Below, piece by piece: positions 35,320 through 46,288 of a stretch of DNA of 64,000 nt. The stretch's first letter is position 1; each line of letters starts with the position of its first letter. A program made the translations under genes and the position numbers. Under the pieces are notes generated by a model. That model saw only the letters and a program-made list of their open reading frames with translations. It was not told the origin of the DNA and searched no databases. This DNA comes from Panulirus ornatus (Eukaryota; Arthropoda; Malacostraca; Decapoda; Palinuridae): positions 27,011,894 through 27,075,893 of the forward strand of contig NC_092231.1 in assembly GCF_036320965.1 (NCBI RefSeq). Reading direction: 5' to 3'.

Positions 35320-36897
35320 GGGGGGCCAGAAATCCTCCCCTCCTTGTATTAACTTTCTAAAATGGGAAACAGAAGAAGGAGTCACGCGGGGAGTGCTCAG
35401 CCTCCTCGAAGGCTCAGAGTGGGGTGCCTAAATGTGTGTGGATGTAACCAAGATGTGAAAAAAGGAGAGATAGGTAGTATGTTTGAGGAAAGGAACCTGG
35501 ATGTTTTGGCTCTGAGTGAAACGAAGCTCAAGGGTAAAGGGGAAGAGTGGTTTGGGAATGTCTGGGGAGTAAAGTCAGGGGTTAGTGAGAGGACAAGAGC
35601 AAGGGAAGGAGTAGCAATACTCCTGAAACAGGAGTTGTGGGAGTATGTGATAGAGTGTAAGAAAGTAAATTCTCGATTAATATGGGTAAAACTGAAAGTT
35701 GGAGAGAGGTGGGTGATTATTGGTGCATATGCACCTGGGCATGAGAAGAAAGATCAAGAGAGGCAAGTGTTTTGGGAGCAGCTGAATGAGTGTGTTAGTG
35801 GTTTTGATGCACGAGACCGGGTTATAGTGATGGGTGATTTGAATGCAAAGGTGAGTAATGTGGCAGTTGAGGGAATAATTGGTATACATGGGGTGTTCAG
35901 TGTTGTAAATGGAAATGGTGAAGAGCTTGTAGATTTATGTGCTGAAAAAGGACTGATGATTGGGAATACCTGGTTTAAAAAGCGAGATATACATAAGTAT
36001 ACTTATGTAAGTAGGAGAGATGGCCAGAGAGCGTTATTGGATTACATGTTAATTGACAGGCGTGCGAAAGAGAGACTTTTGGATGTTAATGTGCTGAGAG
36101 GTGCAACTGGAGGGATGTCTGATCATTATCTTGTGGAGGCTAAGGTGAAGATCTGTATGGGTTTTCAGAAAAGAAGAGTGAATGTTGGGGTGAAGAGGGT
36201 GGTGAGAGTAAGTGAGCTTGAGAAGGAGACCTGTGTGAGGAAGTACCAGGAGAGACTGAGTACAGAATGGAAAAAGGTGAGAACAATGGAAGCAAGGGGA
36301 GTGGGGGAGGAATGGGATGTATTTAGGGAATCAGTGATGGATTGCGCAAAAGATGCTTGTGGCATGAGAAGAGTGGGAGGTGGGTTGATTAGAAAGGGTA
36401 GTGAGTGGTGGGATGAAGAAGTAAGAGTAGTAGTGAAAGAGAAGAGAGAGACATTTGGACGATTTTTGCAGGGTAAAAATGCAATTGAGTGGGAGATGTA
36501 TAAAAGAAAGAGACAGGAGGTCAAGAGAAAGGTGCAAGAGGTGAAAAAAAGGGCAAATGAGAGTTGGGGTGAGAGAGTATCATTAAATTTTAGGGAGAAT
36601 AAAAAGATGTTCTGGAAGGAGGTAAATAAAGTGCGTAAGACAAGGGAGCAAATGGGAACTTCAGTGAAGGGCGCAAATGGGGAGGTGATAACAAGTAGTG
36701 GTGATGTGAGAAGGAGATGGAGTGAGTATTTTGAAGGTTTGTTGAATGTGTTTGATGATAGAGTGGCAGATATAGGGTGTTTTGGTCGAGGTGGTGTGCA
36801 AAGTGAGAGGGTTAGGGAAAATGATTTGGTAAACAGAGAAGAGGTAGTGAAAGCTTTGCGGAAGATGAAAGCCGGCAAGGCAGCAGGTTTGGATGGT
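35320..36897 (+). pseudogene. RTE 5' UTR end, endonuclease and start of RT (inverted 5' half)
   Basis: + strand. Part of the 5' UTR (ggggggccagaaatcctccc), then the ORF from ATG at 35362. The endonuclease is intact in frame: LGCLNVCGCN, LALSETKLKGKGEEWFGN, IIGAYAPGHEKKDQER, VIMGDLNAKVS and GMSDHYLVEAKV. It continues through the linker to KAGKAAGLDG, about 510 codons without a break. It is joined to host-copy sequence at 36898, giving a short fused end (KRDVW). This is the best-preserved N-terminal half in the window and shows the frame lost at 26790. Confidence 0.88.
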
Positions 36898-37590
36898 AAG
36901 AGAGATGTGTGGTAATAAAAAGAGCGTGGTTGAGAGAGCAGAAGAGGGTGTATTGAAATGGGTTGGTCACATGGAGAGAATGAGAGAAAAGATTGACAAA
37001 GAGGATATATGTGTCAGAGGTGGAGGGAACGAGAAGTGGGAGACCAAATTGGAGTTGGAAGGATGGAGTGAAAAAGATTTTGAGTGATCAGGGCCTGAAC
37101 ATACAATAAAGTGAAAGGCACAGAGTGAATTGGAACGATGTGGTATATTGGGTCGACGTGCTGTCAACAGGTTGAACCAGGGCATTTGAAGCATCTGGGG
37201 TAAACTATGGAAAGTTTTGTGGGGCCTGGATGTGGAAAGAAAGCTGTGGTTTTGGTGCATTACATGACAGCTAGAGACTGAGTGTGAATGAATGTGGCGT
37301 TTGTTGTCTTTTCCTAGCACTACCTCGCACGCATGCAGGGGGAGGGCAGTGCCATTTCAGGTGTGAAAGGGTGGGGATGGGAATGGATGAAGGCAACAGG
37401 TATGAATATGTACATGTGTATATATGTATATGTCTGTGTATGTATATGTATGTATATGTTGAAATATATAGGTATGTATATGTGCGTGGGTGGGCGTTTA
37501 TGTATATACATGTGTATGTACGTGGGTTGGGCCATTCTTTCGTCTGTTTCCTTGCGCTAACTCACTAACGTGGGAAAGAGCAACTATGTA
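36898..37590 (+). mobile_element. Older RTE-clade LINE, right part (continues 32282-33659)
   Basis: It resumes with the duplicated aagagagat, then VREMCGNKKSVVERAEEGVLKW, a decayed GHMERM...KIDKEDI block, and the long 3' UTR with the ttttcctagcactacctcgcacgcatg block near 37310-37335 and the terminal hairpin variant ttgcgctaactcactaacg near 37551-37570. Removing 33660-36897 plus one duplicate restores a continuous older copy. Confidence 0.85.
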
Positions 37591-37639
37591 TAACAAACAT
37601 AAATGATATACTATATGTACCAAACAGAAAATAAACTTA

Positions 37640-38625
37640 ATTCAAACAATCCCATTTCCTGCTGTTCCTGAATTGCTTACTGCTGCTCATAGAGAGGAAG
37701 AAGGCAAATGGAGGAGTTACTGGGATAGGGGGTCTTCTGGCAGGGAAAATGATGTACTATGGAAGGTTGTGGTGATGGTTGAGCGAGTTCAGCTATTTGG
37801 ACACTAGATGTTAATGGCAGGTCCTCCTTAAAAATGTCCTTTTTTTCTAAATGAAATTCAGTGCTGTCTATGTAGCCTTCACAGTCTTCTCATGGTGTAT
37901 TTCTTTATAGCACCTAATGCCAATTAGAGTTATTTGGGCCACTTTTGAACTCTTCTTCTGTGTTTGGGTCATCCTTGTTGAATATAGCTTGAGCAAGGTT
38001 AATGCGGTGAAATGCTGCAGCTACCCTCTTGTTCATGAAAGAACTCTTGCTTGACCTCCCCTTCCACTTCCATCTCTTCCTGGTGTTCATTCTCCAACTG
38101 GAAAAGATCTGGGAGCCCTTCCTTTAGCAATTCTAGCAACTCCTCCATACCCTCCTCATCAGAGCTGACATTTTTCACCATTCCCACAGTATGTTAATGC
38201 ATTCTTGTTACTTGTTACTTGAGTGTCAACATCAGAACCCTGAAATCCATGAACAAACTGAGGGCAATTCTCCCACCACAATCCATTCATGCAAACAATG
38301 GTGATTTCCTTCCATGCCTCATCAATGATCATGTAGGCATGGTGAAGGACTTCCACAATTCCTTCACAAGCTTTGCAAATGTTCTCCATAAATAGCAGGC
38401 CTTGAAAGATATCACCCCCTGGTCCAATGGCTGGATTAGAGATGTACATTTAGGAGGAAGAACGACTACTTTGATGTTCTCATTAAGGTCCCATACTGAA
38501 GATGGATAGCTTGGGGTATTATCGAAAAGAAAAATAATCTTGAAGCTTATGTTCTCATTTGCACAGTACTCCAGCACTACATGTCTCCATGGAGCTTTGC
38601 AGCAAAATAACACTGGTCACCATGG
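37640..38625 (-). pseudogene. Tigger/pogo-type transposase relic, C-terminal part
   Basis: Minus-strand decayed DDE transposase: SFKIIFLFDNTPSYPSSVWD near 38480-38545 (second catalytic Asp with Asn), VVVLPPKCTSLIQPLDQGVI near 38410-38470 (the conserved LPP-TTSL-QPLDQG signature), FKACYLWRTFAKL, then an IDEAWKEITIVCMNGLWWEN block near 38270-38320 and an acidic tail (SSDEEGMEELLELL) near 38120-38165. At least two frameshifts separate these blocks. The N-terminal part of the same relic is at 40280-41080. Confidence 0.75.
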
Positions 38626-38688
38626 AGCTTTGCAGCAAAATAACACTGGTCAACCATGGAGCTTTGCAGCAAAATAACACTGGTCAAT
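38589..38688. repeat. 33-bp tandem triplication
   Basis: The unit atggagctttgcagcaaaat plus aacactggtcacc starts at 38589, 38622 and 38656. It sits at the point where the Tigger relic is interrupted. Confidence 0.92.
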
Positions 38689-39174
38689 AGAGATTTTGTC
38701 CCATGGAAAAAAAATGTTTCTTACGTATTTCTGCATGCTGAATCCAAATATGTTTTCAGAGTTTCTCTATCACCCATAGTTTTTGTTCCAGCATATTCGC
38801 ATATAATTACATGCAATATATATGTACCAGGGCTCTATGGAACATTTGAAACAAAAAGTTTAACAAACACAGCTACTTTCATTGTTTGTGAAGTGCAATA
38901 GCTTAATTTTAAAAACATAAGCCTATATAAATGAGTCACCAGGGGCCTCCAGAAACACAACTGGAAATGTTGGGACATTCAAACTGTGCCCACTCCTGAG
39001 TAGCAGTTCTCTGTCAGTTGCAGGCTAGAACCCAATGGGTAAACAGTGTCTTTTCCACTCAGTTGACAGATTGAGCTTTTATGTATTCAAGTGTTGTGCT
39101 GATGCCCCATCCACCATTATAATGCTAAGAAACTGTGTAAATTGTCTAAATTCTTTCTGCTGTTCATATGGCAA
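38689..39174. other. Insert within the Tigger relic, not recognised
   Basis: An 81-codon open frame at 38656-38901 has no recognisable domain. No element identified. Confidence 0.35.
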
Positions 39175-39265
39175 AATGGGTTGGGCCATTTCTTTCGTCT
39201 GTTTCCTTGCGCTACCTCGCAAACACGGGAGACAGCGGCAAAAAAAAAAAAAAAAAAAAAAAAAA
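39175..39265 (+). mobile_element. RTE 3' terminal fragment (about 90 bp) with long A tail
   Basis: Only the last part of the RTE 3' UTR (tgggttgggccatttctttc) and the terminal hairpin (ttgcgctacctcgcaaacac), followed by 25 A residues. It interrupts a decayed minus-strand frame at 39270-39410. It is a very short 5'-truncated insertion. Confidence 0.8.
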
Positions 39266-39269
39266 GCTT

Positions 39270-39410
39270 CATGTTATCATATGATTCCTTCATGTTAGCT
39301 GCATGTGCTAGAGGAATGGAGGGAAACTTATTTCCGTTGTGGAGTAGAACCGCTTTCAAGTATACTTTTGATGAGTTAATGAACAAGTGCCACTTATTTG
39401 TGTTATATTT
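39270..39410 (-). pseudogene. Fragment of a repetitive uncharacterised arthropod ORF (first piece)
   Basis: The minus strand reads SSKVYLKAVLLHNGNKFPSI then PLAHAANMKESYDNMK. This resembles, from memory, uncharacterised proteins that are highly repeated in arthropod genomes and probably TE-associated. The next part of such proteins (PLHIKL...) is found at 39600 on the opposite strand, so the relic is rearranged. Confidence 0.45.
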
Positions 39411-39479
39411 GTGTTATATTTGTAGCACTTTTACTTGGAATGCAATGTGGTTGTTTCCTTTGTGAGTTACAGCAAGACA

Positions 39480-40080
39480 AGAAAAATCATTATGTATGGA
39501 AAGTATAGCCAGAAAGAACATCACTGACTCCATGGAAGATGAATGTCAGCAGTTCTCTTGTTGATCATGAAAAAAATCTATCTGTCTCCTTTGCACATTA
39601 AGCTCAGGTTGATGAAGAACTTCATCAAAGATGTGGATAACAGTGGTGATGGATTCACATATTTGAGAAATAAATTTCCTAGAATCACTGATGCAAAATT
39701 CAAGTAGGGTATTTTTGTAGGACCACCCTGATCAAGGAGGTGCTTCGAGATGAAAAGCTCAATGAAGAGCTAATTGAAGTTGAAAAAATTGCATGGTTGT
39801 CATTAAAGAGTTTGGAAAGATTTTTGGAGAATCACAGATCAGAAAACTACTGTGATCTTGTAAAAGATCTATTGATTTCATGTAAAGCTCTGAGGTGCAA
39901 AATCCTGGGGCAGTCAGTGATGAGCATGGCAAAAGATTTCACCAGGACATTTTGGACATGGAAAATTGGTACCAAGGAAAATGGAGCCCCTCTATGGTGG
40001 CAGATTACTGCTGGACACTAATGAGGAGTGTTCCTGAGGCCAAATATAGCCAAAAAATTTAACACTTCCACATTTTAGAG
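39480..40080 (+). pseudogene. Fragment of the same uncharacterised ORF (second piece, inverted)
   Basis: + strand decayed frame: SPLHIKLRLMKNFIKDVDNS near 39588-39650, a YLRNKFPRITDAKFK block near 39660-39705, a GIFVGPP block near 39708-39730, and later a ...DTNEECS block near 40012-40035. It has frame shifts and internal stops. I do not know the function; it is treated as a repeat relic inserted in the Tigger element. Confidence 0.45.
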
Positions 40081-40279
40081 GTAAGTCTTTAACTGTAATA
40101 CCAGCTTTATTCATGAATGAGTAATATACACTGTAAAATCTAATTATTCCATCACCTAAAAACCATGCTTGAAAGAAAAATTCTAAAAACAGATTCAAAT
40201 TAAGCATAAAATGTACTATAAGGTCCACCTGTTTTAGTTCGTGGGACAAGAAAAAATATAAATTTTGTTTAGTGCAATC

Positions 40280-41080
40280 ACAGAAAACTTAGCCAGTTAT
40301 CCAACCCTTCAAAGTAAAATAACAAGACAGGCAAATATTTAAGAATCCCTTAAAATCCTGGGATTTTCTGAAATGGCATACCATTAATGGTTTACGCTTG
40401 CAGTCACCTTTGGTATTACCCTCCACAAGCAGTGTGAGGCAATCCTTGGCAGCTTTGAATCCTGGTGCAGTCTTCTCTTCACAGAAAATGTACTTTCTTG
40501 AAAGCATTTTCTTCAAAAATAATCTGGTCTCATCCATATCAAATGTACTTAGAAGAATAAACGCCTCCCTCAAATATGGTCTTATGGGTCCCCAAGAAAC
40601 TTTCCCGTGGCAACAACATCAGCAGAAGCAGCCTCACCACTCATCTTGATGTTGTGGTACTTGTGGCATTTACTAAAATTTGCAAACCAACCAGGACTTG
40701 CTTGAAATGACTTCACTGCCCTTTCTTCCACTGGTAAGTCATCATATATACTCTAAGCATGTACTTGCATCACAAGCATGCTAACTGAAACATTTTCATG
40801 AGTATGCTGTTGATCCAATCGCTCAACATTCAATCCATTCTCTTCACCATCTAACTTCTGGAATATGAGGTCTTTGATGCACTGACTGATCCTCCACTCT
40901 CTACACTCTCCTTGATCTCTGCATTATCACAAACAATCCATAAAGTCCATTAATCATGTCCAAAGGCACACTAACATAAACTGTTCATTCATATCTCTTG
41001 TAACTTTAAGAACATTCATTTTAATCTCGATGGTAATGGCCTTATGCTTCTTAGCACAACTGGTACTAGGATTACATAAA
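40280..41080 (-). pseudogene. Tigger/pogo-type transposase relic, N-terminal part
   Basis: Minus-strand blocks in the order expected of Tigger transposases: KKHKAITIEIKMNVL near 41010-41070 (start of the helix-turn-helix), FQASPGWFANFSK near 40675-40715 (the CENP-B-type DNA-binding end), NIKMSGEAASAD near 40615-40655, FDMDETRLFLKKMLSRKYIF near 40490-40550 (first catalytic Asp), EEKTAPGFKAAKDCLTLLVEG near 40420-40485. Stops and frameshifts occur. It is separated from its C-terminal half by about 1.6 kb of inserted sequence. Confidence 0.75.
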
Positions 41081-41815
41081 AGGTGCTTTAGTGGCATGAT
41101 GCAAGAGGCAAAACATGTGTAAGAAACAACATACTCCAGTACATAATACTACCCTAGCATTCCAAGACTACAGACTGTATCCACGCCATGAGTAGGCATG
41201 CTTCTCACAGGGTACTGGCAACACCACAGCACTATGCTGACAGTCCAATGATGATTGCGTTATTCCTAATTTATGCCAACATGAATATAAAAAAGGTGTA
41301 AATGGACTTTTCACAATATTCTAAAATTGGCATAAATCAAATACTTTTAAATCAAGAGGTTCCTATGAGTCAATATGAATACCATGCCTCTACACTCCAA
41401 AACAGCAGCCAGCCTGCTACACCATACAAAAAGGGTACCTCAACATTTGCCCTAACAACACTGCCTGATAATGACACTCCTCCCTCTCTCTAGAAATAGT
41501 GGTCTGCTAGGTTGGGCCACAAGCAGCCCACTGTCACATGACACCCCCTTAATGCATGGTAAAAACTTTGGTGGGGCAGTTGAAAACCACAAAAACTCAA
41601 AACATGATGCCATGGTTGGTAAAATAGTATACATTTTTCTAAGGGTGTATGCTCATAACGATGGCTGACAAAACCATGGCAGGCAAGGGACCTCAGTACA
41701 AATGATTACCAACAAAATATTTTTGAGGTAAAGCAACTCTCAACACAGTATGTAATGCTGTCAACATGAAAGTCATAAAAAAGATGTGATTTTAGACTTG
41801 CAAAGTTTAATTATT
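41081..41815. other. No gene recognised
   Basis: Possible flank or terminal region of the Tigger relic. I could not identify matching terminal inverted repeats by eye. Confidence 0.35.
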
Positions 41816-42225
41816 AGAACCTTACACACCAAACTTGAGACCAGTCTGTACTTCAGTTCCTAGTCTCCTTTCTTATATACTGGTATGACATTTGCCCCTT
41901 GTCACTCCCTTGGCACTTTGCCTCTCTTCCATGACATCATGGCAGTATTTCAAAAGGTCTGTCTAGCATATTTGCACACATGGCAAAATTTCATCAGGGT
42001 CACTAGCCTTGTATGGGTCAAGATCTATCAGTATTTTGTTAAAGGCATTTCTAGATATCTTAATCTATTTTAAAACTTCCTCTCTACTCCAACTCACTGG
42101 TGAGGGGGCTATCATACCTTCCACCGTGAAAACACTTTTAAACTTGTTATTCAGTTCCTTACATATCCTTAATTCTTCCCTCTGAATCCCTTTGCGGAAG
42201 AATGAAAGGTTTGTCTGGCATATTT
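41816..42225 (-). mobile_element. CR1/L2-like LINE fragment, start of RT domain
   Basis: The minus strand reads a decayed RT entry: an FKSVFTVEGMIAPSPVSW block near 42090-42150, an EEVLKQIKISRNAFN block near 42040-42090, a DLDPYKASDPDEILP block near 41985-42030 (normally KASGPDGI.P) and VPREWQGANVIPVYKKGD near 41870-41925 (the P-DW..A-V-P..KKG motif). Part of it (42065-42220) is repeated at 42975-43118. Confidence 0.6.
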
Positions 42226-42557
42226 TCACACATTTCCAGCACGTATGGCGAAATCATTAGGATCACTAGTCTTGTACAGGCTTATCATGATGCCAGCTGG
42301 GTCAGCTCTCCATGGTTTCCAGCAGGTTCAGCCATAAGGTATGGGTACAGTAAATGTAGGTCCAATGGTGAACATGCAAGCAACAGTAACAATTGCCAAG
42401 GAGCTACTAAAATCAATCAGGAAACTCTCCAACTACAGAAACCATGGCAAAACAGAACCATCACACAGGACCCCAAGGACATCCTTAGGGACCTCCGCCC
42501 AGTCAGCAGGCAGCCATGCAGTCACCCATGACTGTGCCACCTTAGAAGCAGCAGCAG

Positions 42558-42860
42558 CATGTTTCATTTAGTAAAAGACTTGTTTTTATTCTTATTATTC
42601 CCCTTCTGTATCCCTTCCTCTTTTCTAAAGATTAGTGAGCTTAACAAGTCCTCTGTTGGTTCAAATGATGAACAGCATGTTTCATTTAGTACAAGGCTTG
42701 TTTCTATTCTTAATATTCCTCTTCTGTATCCCTTCCTCTTTTCTAATGATTGAGGAGCCAGAGCTTAACATGTCCTTTGTTGGTTCAAATGATGAAAAGC
42801 TTGTTTCATTTAGTACAAGGCTTGTTTATATTCTTAATATTGATGTTGTGAGTTCAAATC
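42558..42860. repeat. Tandem repeat, unit about 115-125 bp, 2.5 copies
   Basis: Units start at catgtttcatttagta near 42558, 42677 and (as cttgtttcatttag) 42800, each containing ttgttt.tattcttaatattc and gttggttcaaatgatgaa. The last unit ends near gttcaaatccc, which resembles a pol III B-box (GTTCRANNC). No A-box was found, so a tRNA-derived element is only a possibility. Confidence 0.8.
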
Positions 42861-42974
42861 CCATCCTGTTCCTAAACTAAGTTTTCCCTGATGTAACTTG
42901 CGAAAACACCAGCTCAACTAGACCATTATTTATTCGCAGGTTGTATGCTTTTAATGCATATCATTTCTAAGATA

Positions 42975-43118
42975 ACTTATTCTGTTTTAAAACTTCCTCT
43001 CTACTCCAACTCACTGGTGAGGGGGCTATCATACCTTCCACTGTGAAAACACATTCAGATTTGTTATTCAGTTCCTTACATATCTTTAATTCTTCCCTCT
43101 GAATCCCTTTGTGGAAGA
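42975..43118 (-). repeat. Second copy of a CR1-like RT fragment end
   Basis: Near-identical to 42065-42210 (aacttcctctctactccaac through gaatccctttg.ggaagaat). The two copies flank 42226-42974, and the second is cut by the RTE at 43119. Confidence 0.8.
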
Positions 43119-44990
43119 ATAAAATCTGGCAAGGAGGCAGTTTTGGATGGTATTGCAGTAGAATTCATTAAAAAAAGGGTGACTGTGTTGTTGACTACTT
43201 GGTAAGGATATTCAGTGTATGTATGGATCATGGTGAAGTGCCTGGGGATTGGCAGAATGCATGAATAGTGCAATTGTACAAAGGTAAAGGGGATAAAGGT
43301 GAGTGTTCAAACTACAAAGACAAAGGTTTGTTGAGTATTCCTATGAAATTGTATGAGAAGGCATTGATTGAGAGGGTGAAGGCATGTAAAGAGCATTAGA
43401 TTGGGGAGGAGCAGTGTGGTTCCAGAAGTGGTAGAGGATGTGTGGATCAGGGATTTGCTTTGAAGAATGAGAAATATCTAGAAAAACAGATGGACTTGTA
43501 CGTAGCATTTATGGATCAGGAGAAGGAATATGATAGGGTTGATAGAGATGTTTTGTGGAAGGTCTTAAGAGTATATGGTGTGAGAGGTAAGCTGATAGAA
43601 GCAGTGAAAAGTTTTTACCAAGGATGTAAGGCATGTGTACAAGGAGGAGAGGAGAGTGACTCACTCCCACTGAAAGTCAGTCTGCAGAAGGGGAGTGTGA
43701 TGTCCCTATGGTTGTTTAATTTGTTTATGGATGGGGTGGTTAAGGAGGTAAATGCAAGAGTTTTGGAGAGAAGGGCGAGTATGCTGTCCGTTGGGGATGA
43801 GAGTGCCTGGGAAGTGAGTCAGTTGTTGTTTGCAGATGATACAGCTTTGGTGACTGAGTTTGGAAAAAAGTATAAATGGAGAAAATAAAAAGTTAATGTG
43901 AATAAGAGCTAGGTAATTAGGTTCAGAAGGGTTGAGGGACAAGTTAATTGGGATGTGAGTCTGAATGGAGAAAAGCTGGAGGAAGTGAAGTGTTTTAGAT
44001 ATCTGGGAGTGGACTTAGCAGTGAATGGAACCATGGAGGCAGAAGTGAATCACAGGGTGGGGAGGGGGCAAAAGTTCTGGGAGTGATGAAGAATGTGTGG
44101 AAGGAGAGAACGTTATCTCAGAGCAAAAATGGGTATGTTTGAAGGAATGGTAGTTCCAACAGTATTATATGGTTGCAAGGCATGGGCTATAGAGTTGTAC
44201 AGAAGAGGGTGGATGTGTTGGAAATGAAATGTTTGAGGACAATATGTGGTGTAAGGAGGTTTGATCAAGTAAGTAATGAAAGGTTAAGAGAGATATTTGG
44301 AAATAAATAATGTGGTTGAGAGAGCAGAAAAGGGTGGGTTGAAATGGTTTGGACATATGGAGAGAATGAGTGAGGAGAGATTGGCAAAGAGGATATATTT
44401 GTAATAGATGGAGGGAACAAGAAGAAGCAGGAGACCAAATTGTAGGTGGAAGGATGGAGTGAAAACGATTTTGGGCGATCGGGGCCTGTACATACAGGAA
44501 GGTGAGAAGCATACAAGGAATAAAATGAATTGGAACAATATGGTATACTGGGGTCAACATGCTGTCAATGGACTGAACAAAGGCATGAGAAATGTCTGGG
44601 GTGAACCATGAAAAGGTCTGTGGGGCCTGGATGCGGATAAGAAGCTGTGGTTTCGATGCATTACACGACAGTTAGAGACTGAGTGTGAACGAATGTGGCC
44701 TTTTTGTCTGTTTTCCTGGTGCTACCTCACTGAAGCATGGAGTAGTGATGCTGTTTCCTGTGGGGGCAGGGTAGTGCTAGGAATGGATGAAGGCATGCAA
44801 GTATGAATATGTATATGTGTGTGTATATATATATATGTATATGTGTATATGGTGATATGTAATTGTATGTATATGAGTGTGTATGGGTGTTTATGTATAT
44901 ATGTGTGTATTTGAGTGGATGAGTCATTTTTTGTCTGTTTCCTGGTGCTACCTCACTGATGCAGAAAATGGCGATCAAGTATAATAATAA
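43119..44990 (+). mobile_element. RTE-clade LINE, older copy, RT plus long 3' UTR
   Basis: It starts at the SGKEAVLDGIAVEFIKK segment. RT blocks: QCGSRSGRGCVDQGF near 43408-43452, VAFMDQEKEYDRVDRD near 43503-43548 (Ala to Glu next to the catalytic Asp region), an LQKGSVMSLWLFNLFMDG block near 43681-43732 and QLLFADDTALVTE near 43820-43858. The C-terminal tail follows with stops, then the long 3' UTR (44605-44990) closing with a diverged terminal hairpin (tggtgctacctcactgatg). Confidence 0.85.
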
Positions 44991-45430
44991 ATCCCTTAAC
45001 CTTATTAGCTGCTCTTTATCTGAGGTTTTATTTCAGATGAACTTATGGAAATGTCTTTGGATTTTCTCCAGCAACTGTGAGGACTAAATTTCCATGAATA
45101 TCTGCAAGATGTTGCGTGATTTAGAAATTTGATTATGAGAATTGAAGTAAAAAAAATATTCCTTCTTACTGAATTCTAAACAACAGCAAATATATTAATC
45201 CTTTTGGTGCACAAGTGTTTTACTGCATGCCCCCTACTTGGCAAAAATAGCAAGTTTTCACATAAATAGATATTTATAAAATTCAAAACCATTATTTTTC
45301 TTATGAATTAAGAGTTAACCAATCATCATTTAATAAAAATACATCATTTGCTGGACTGGCCAGTCCAATATATGCAATAAACTTAATCCTTTCTATCATG
45401 ATTAGGTGCACAAAAATACAAAATATATTT
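44991..45430. other. AT-rich spacer, nothing recognised
   Basis: No ORF, repeat domain or RNA gene seen. Confidence 0.4.
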
Positions 45431-45825
45431 ATTTTCGGGCATTATTGCATGACAGCTAGAGACTGAGTGCGAACGAATGGGGCCTTTGTTGTCTTTTCCT
45501 AGTGCTACCTCGCACACATGAGGGGGGAGGGGGATGGTATTCCATGTGTGGCGAGGTGGCGATGGGAATGAATAAAGGCAGACAGTGTGAATTGTGTGCA
45601 TGGGTATATATGTATGTGTCTGTGTGTGTGTATATATGTGTACATTGAGATGTATAGGTATGTATGTGTGTATATATGTGTACATTGAGATGTATAGGTA
45701 TGTATATTTGCGTGTGTGGACGTGTATGTATATACATTGTGTATGGGGGTGGGTGGGCCTTTTCTTTCGTCTGTTTCTTTGCGCTACCTCGCAAACACGG
45801 GAGACAGCGACAAAGGAAATAAAAA
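45431..45825 (+). mobile_element. RTE 3' UTR only (long type)
   Basis: It begins at ttcgggcattattgcatgac and contains the internal tagtgctacctcgcacacatgaggg block near 45499-45523, CA/TG-rich units with a local 47-bp duplication (gtgtgtatatatgtgtacat repeated near 45625 and 45666), and the terminal hairpin near 45779-45808. There is no coding part. Confidence 0.8.
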
Positions 45826-46288
45826 TTTATTTTTTCTATTGATGCACGAGTTAAAGCATTCCTAGTTTAGGAAAATACATGTTATTTACTATTGATCAAT
45901 CATCAGTATGCCTTTTGTTGTAAAATTATTTTCATGGTCTTATCCTTGTGCATACACACACAAAAAAAGCAAAATATTTTATTTGTTACAAAGGTATGAA
46001 AAATTATCAAAATCATTATTCTCTCTTATGAATTTAAGGTTAACCATTCATAGCTTTGAGAAAACATATTTTTACCACATTGGTCTGTTATGATTATCAA
46101 AAAAAAAAAAATCATTAAAATCTCATCCCTTATTAGAGCTACACAGGTATCTAATCATGTGTATGTGTGAATTAAGAAACTGTGAAGGTAGAGATGTGAG
46201 AGGCCCAAAACATGAGATGTGAGAGGCCCAAAACATGAGTGATACGTAAGAACATATTGTATCTTAAAAGACTTAGCACCAAATGAGT
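45826..46288. other. AT-rich spacer, nothing recognised
   Basis: Contains a small direct repeat (gatgtgagaggcccaaaaca near 46194 and 46217). No gene seen. Confidence 0.4.

Larger units (their letters stand above)
33660..36897 (-). mobile_element. Twin-primed RTE-clade LINE nested in the older copy, with target-site duplication
   Basis: A single insertion in minus orientation: T-run (A tail) at 33660-33680, 3' half on the minus strand to 35319, then the 5' half inverted (+ strand) from 35320 to 36897. The 3' half begins at AVEFIKKGG and the inverted 5' half ends at AGKAAGLDG, which are adjacent in the intact protein. The host copy is duplicated as aagagagat at 33651-33659 and 36898-36906; preceding ggt on both sides could extend it to 12 nt. 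This is direct evidence for target-primed insertion with twin priming. Confidence 0.88.

Noticed and set aside
42835..42875. tRNA-derived SINE or tRNA gene suggested by gttcaaatccc
   Set aside because: Only a B-box-like string is present; no A-box at the right distance and no cloverleaf.
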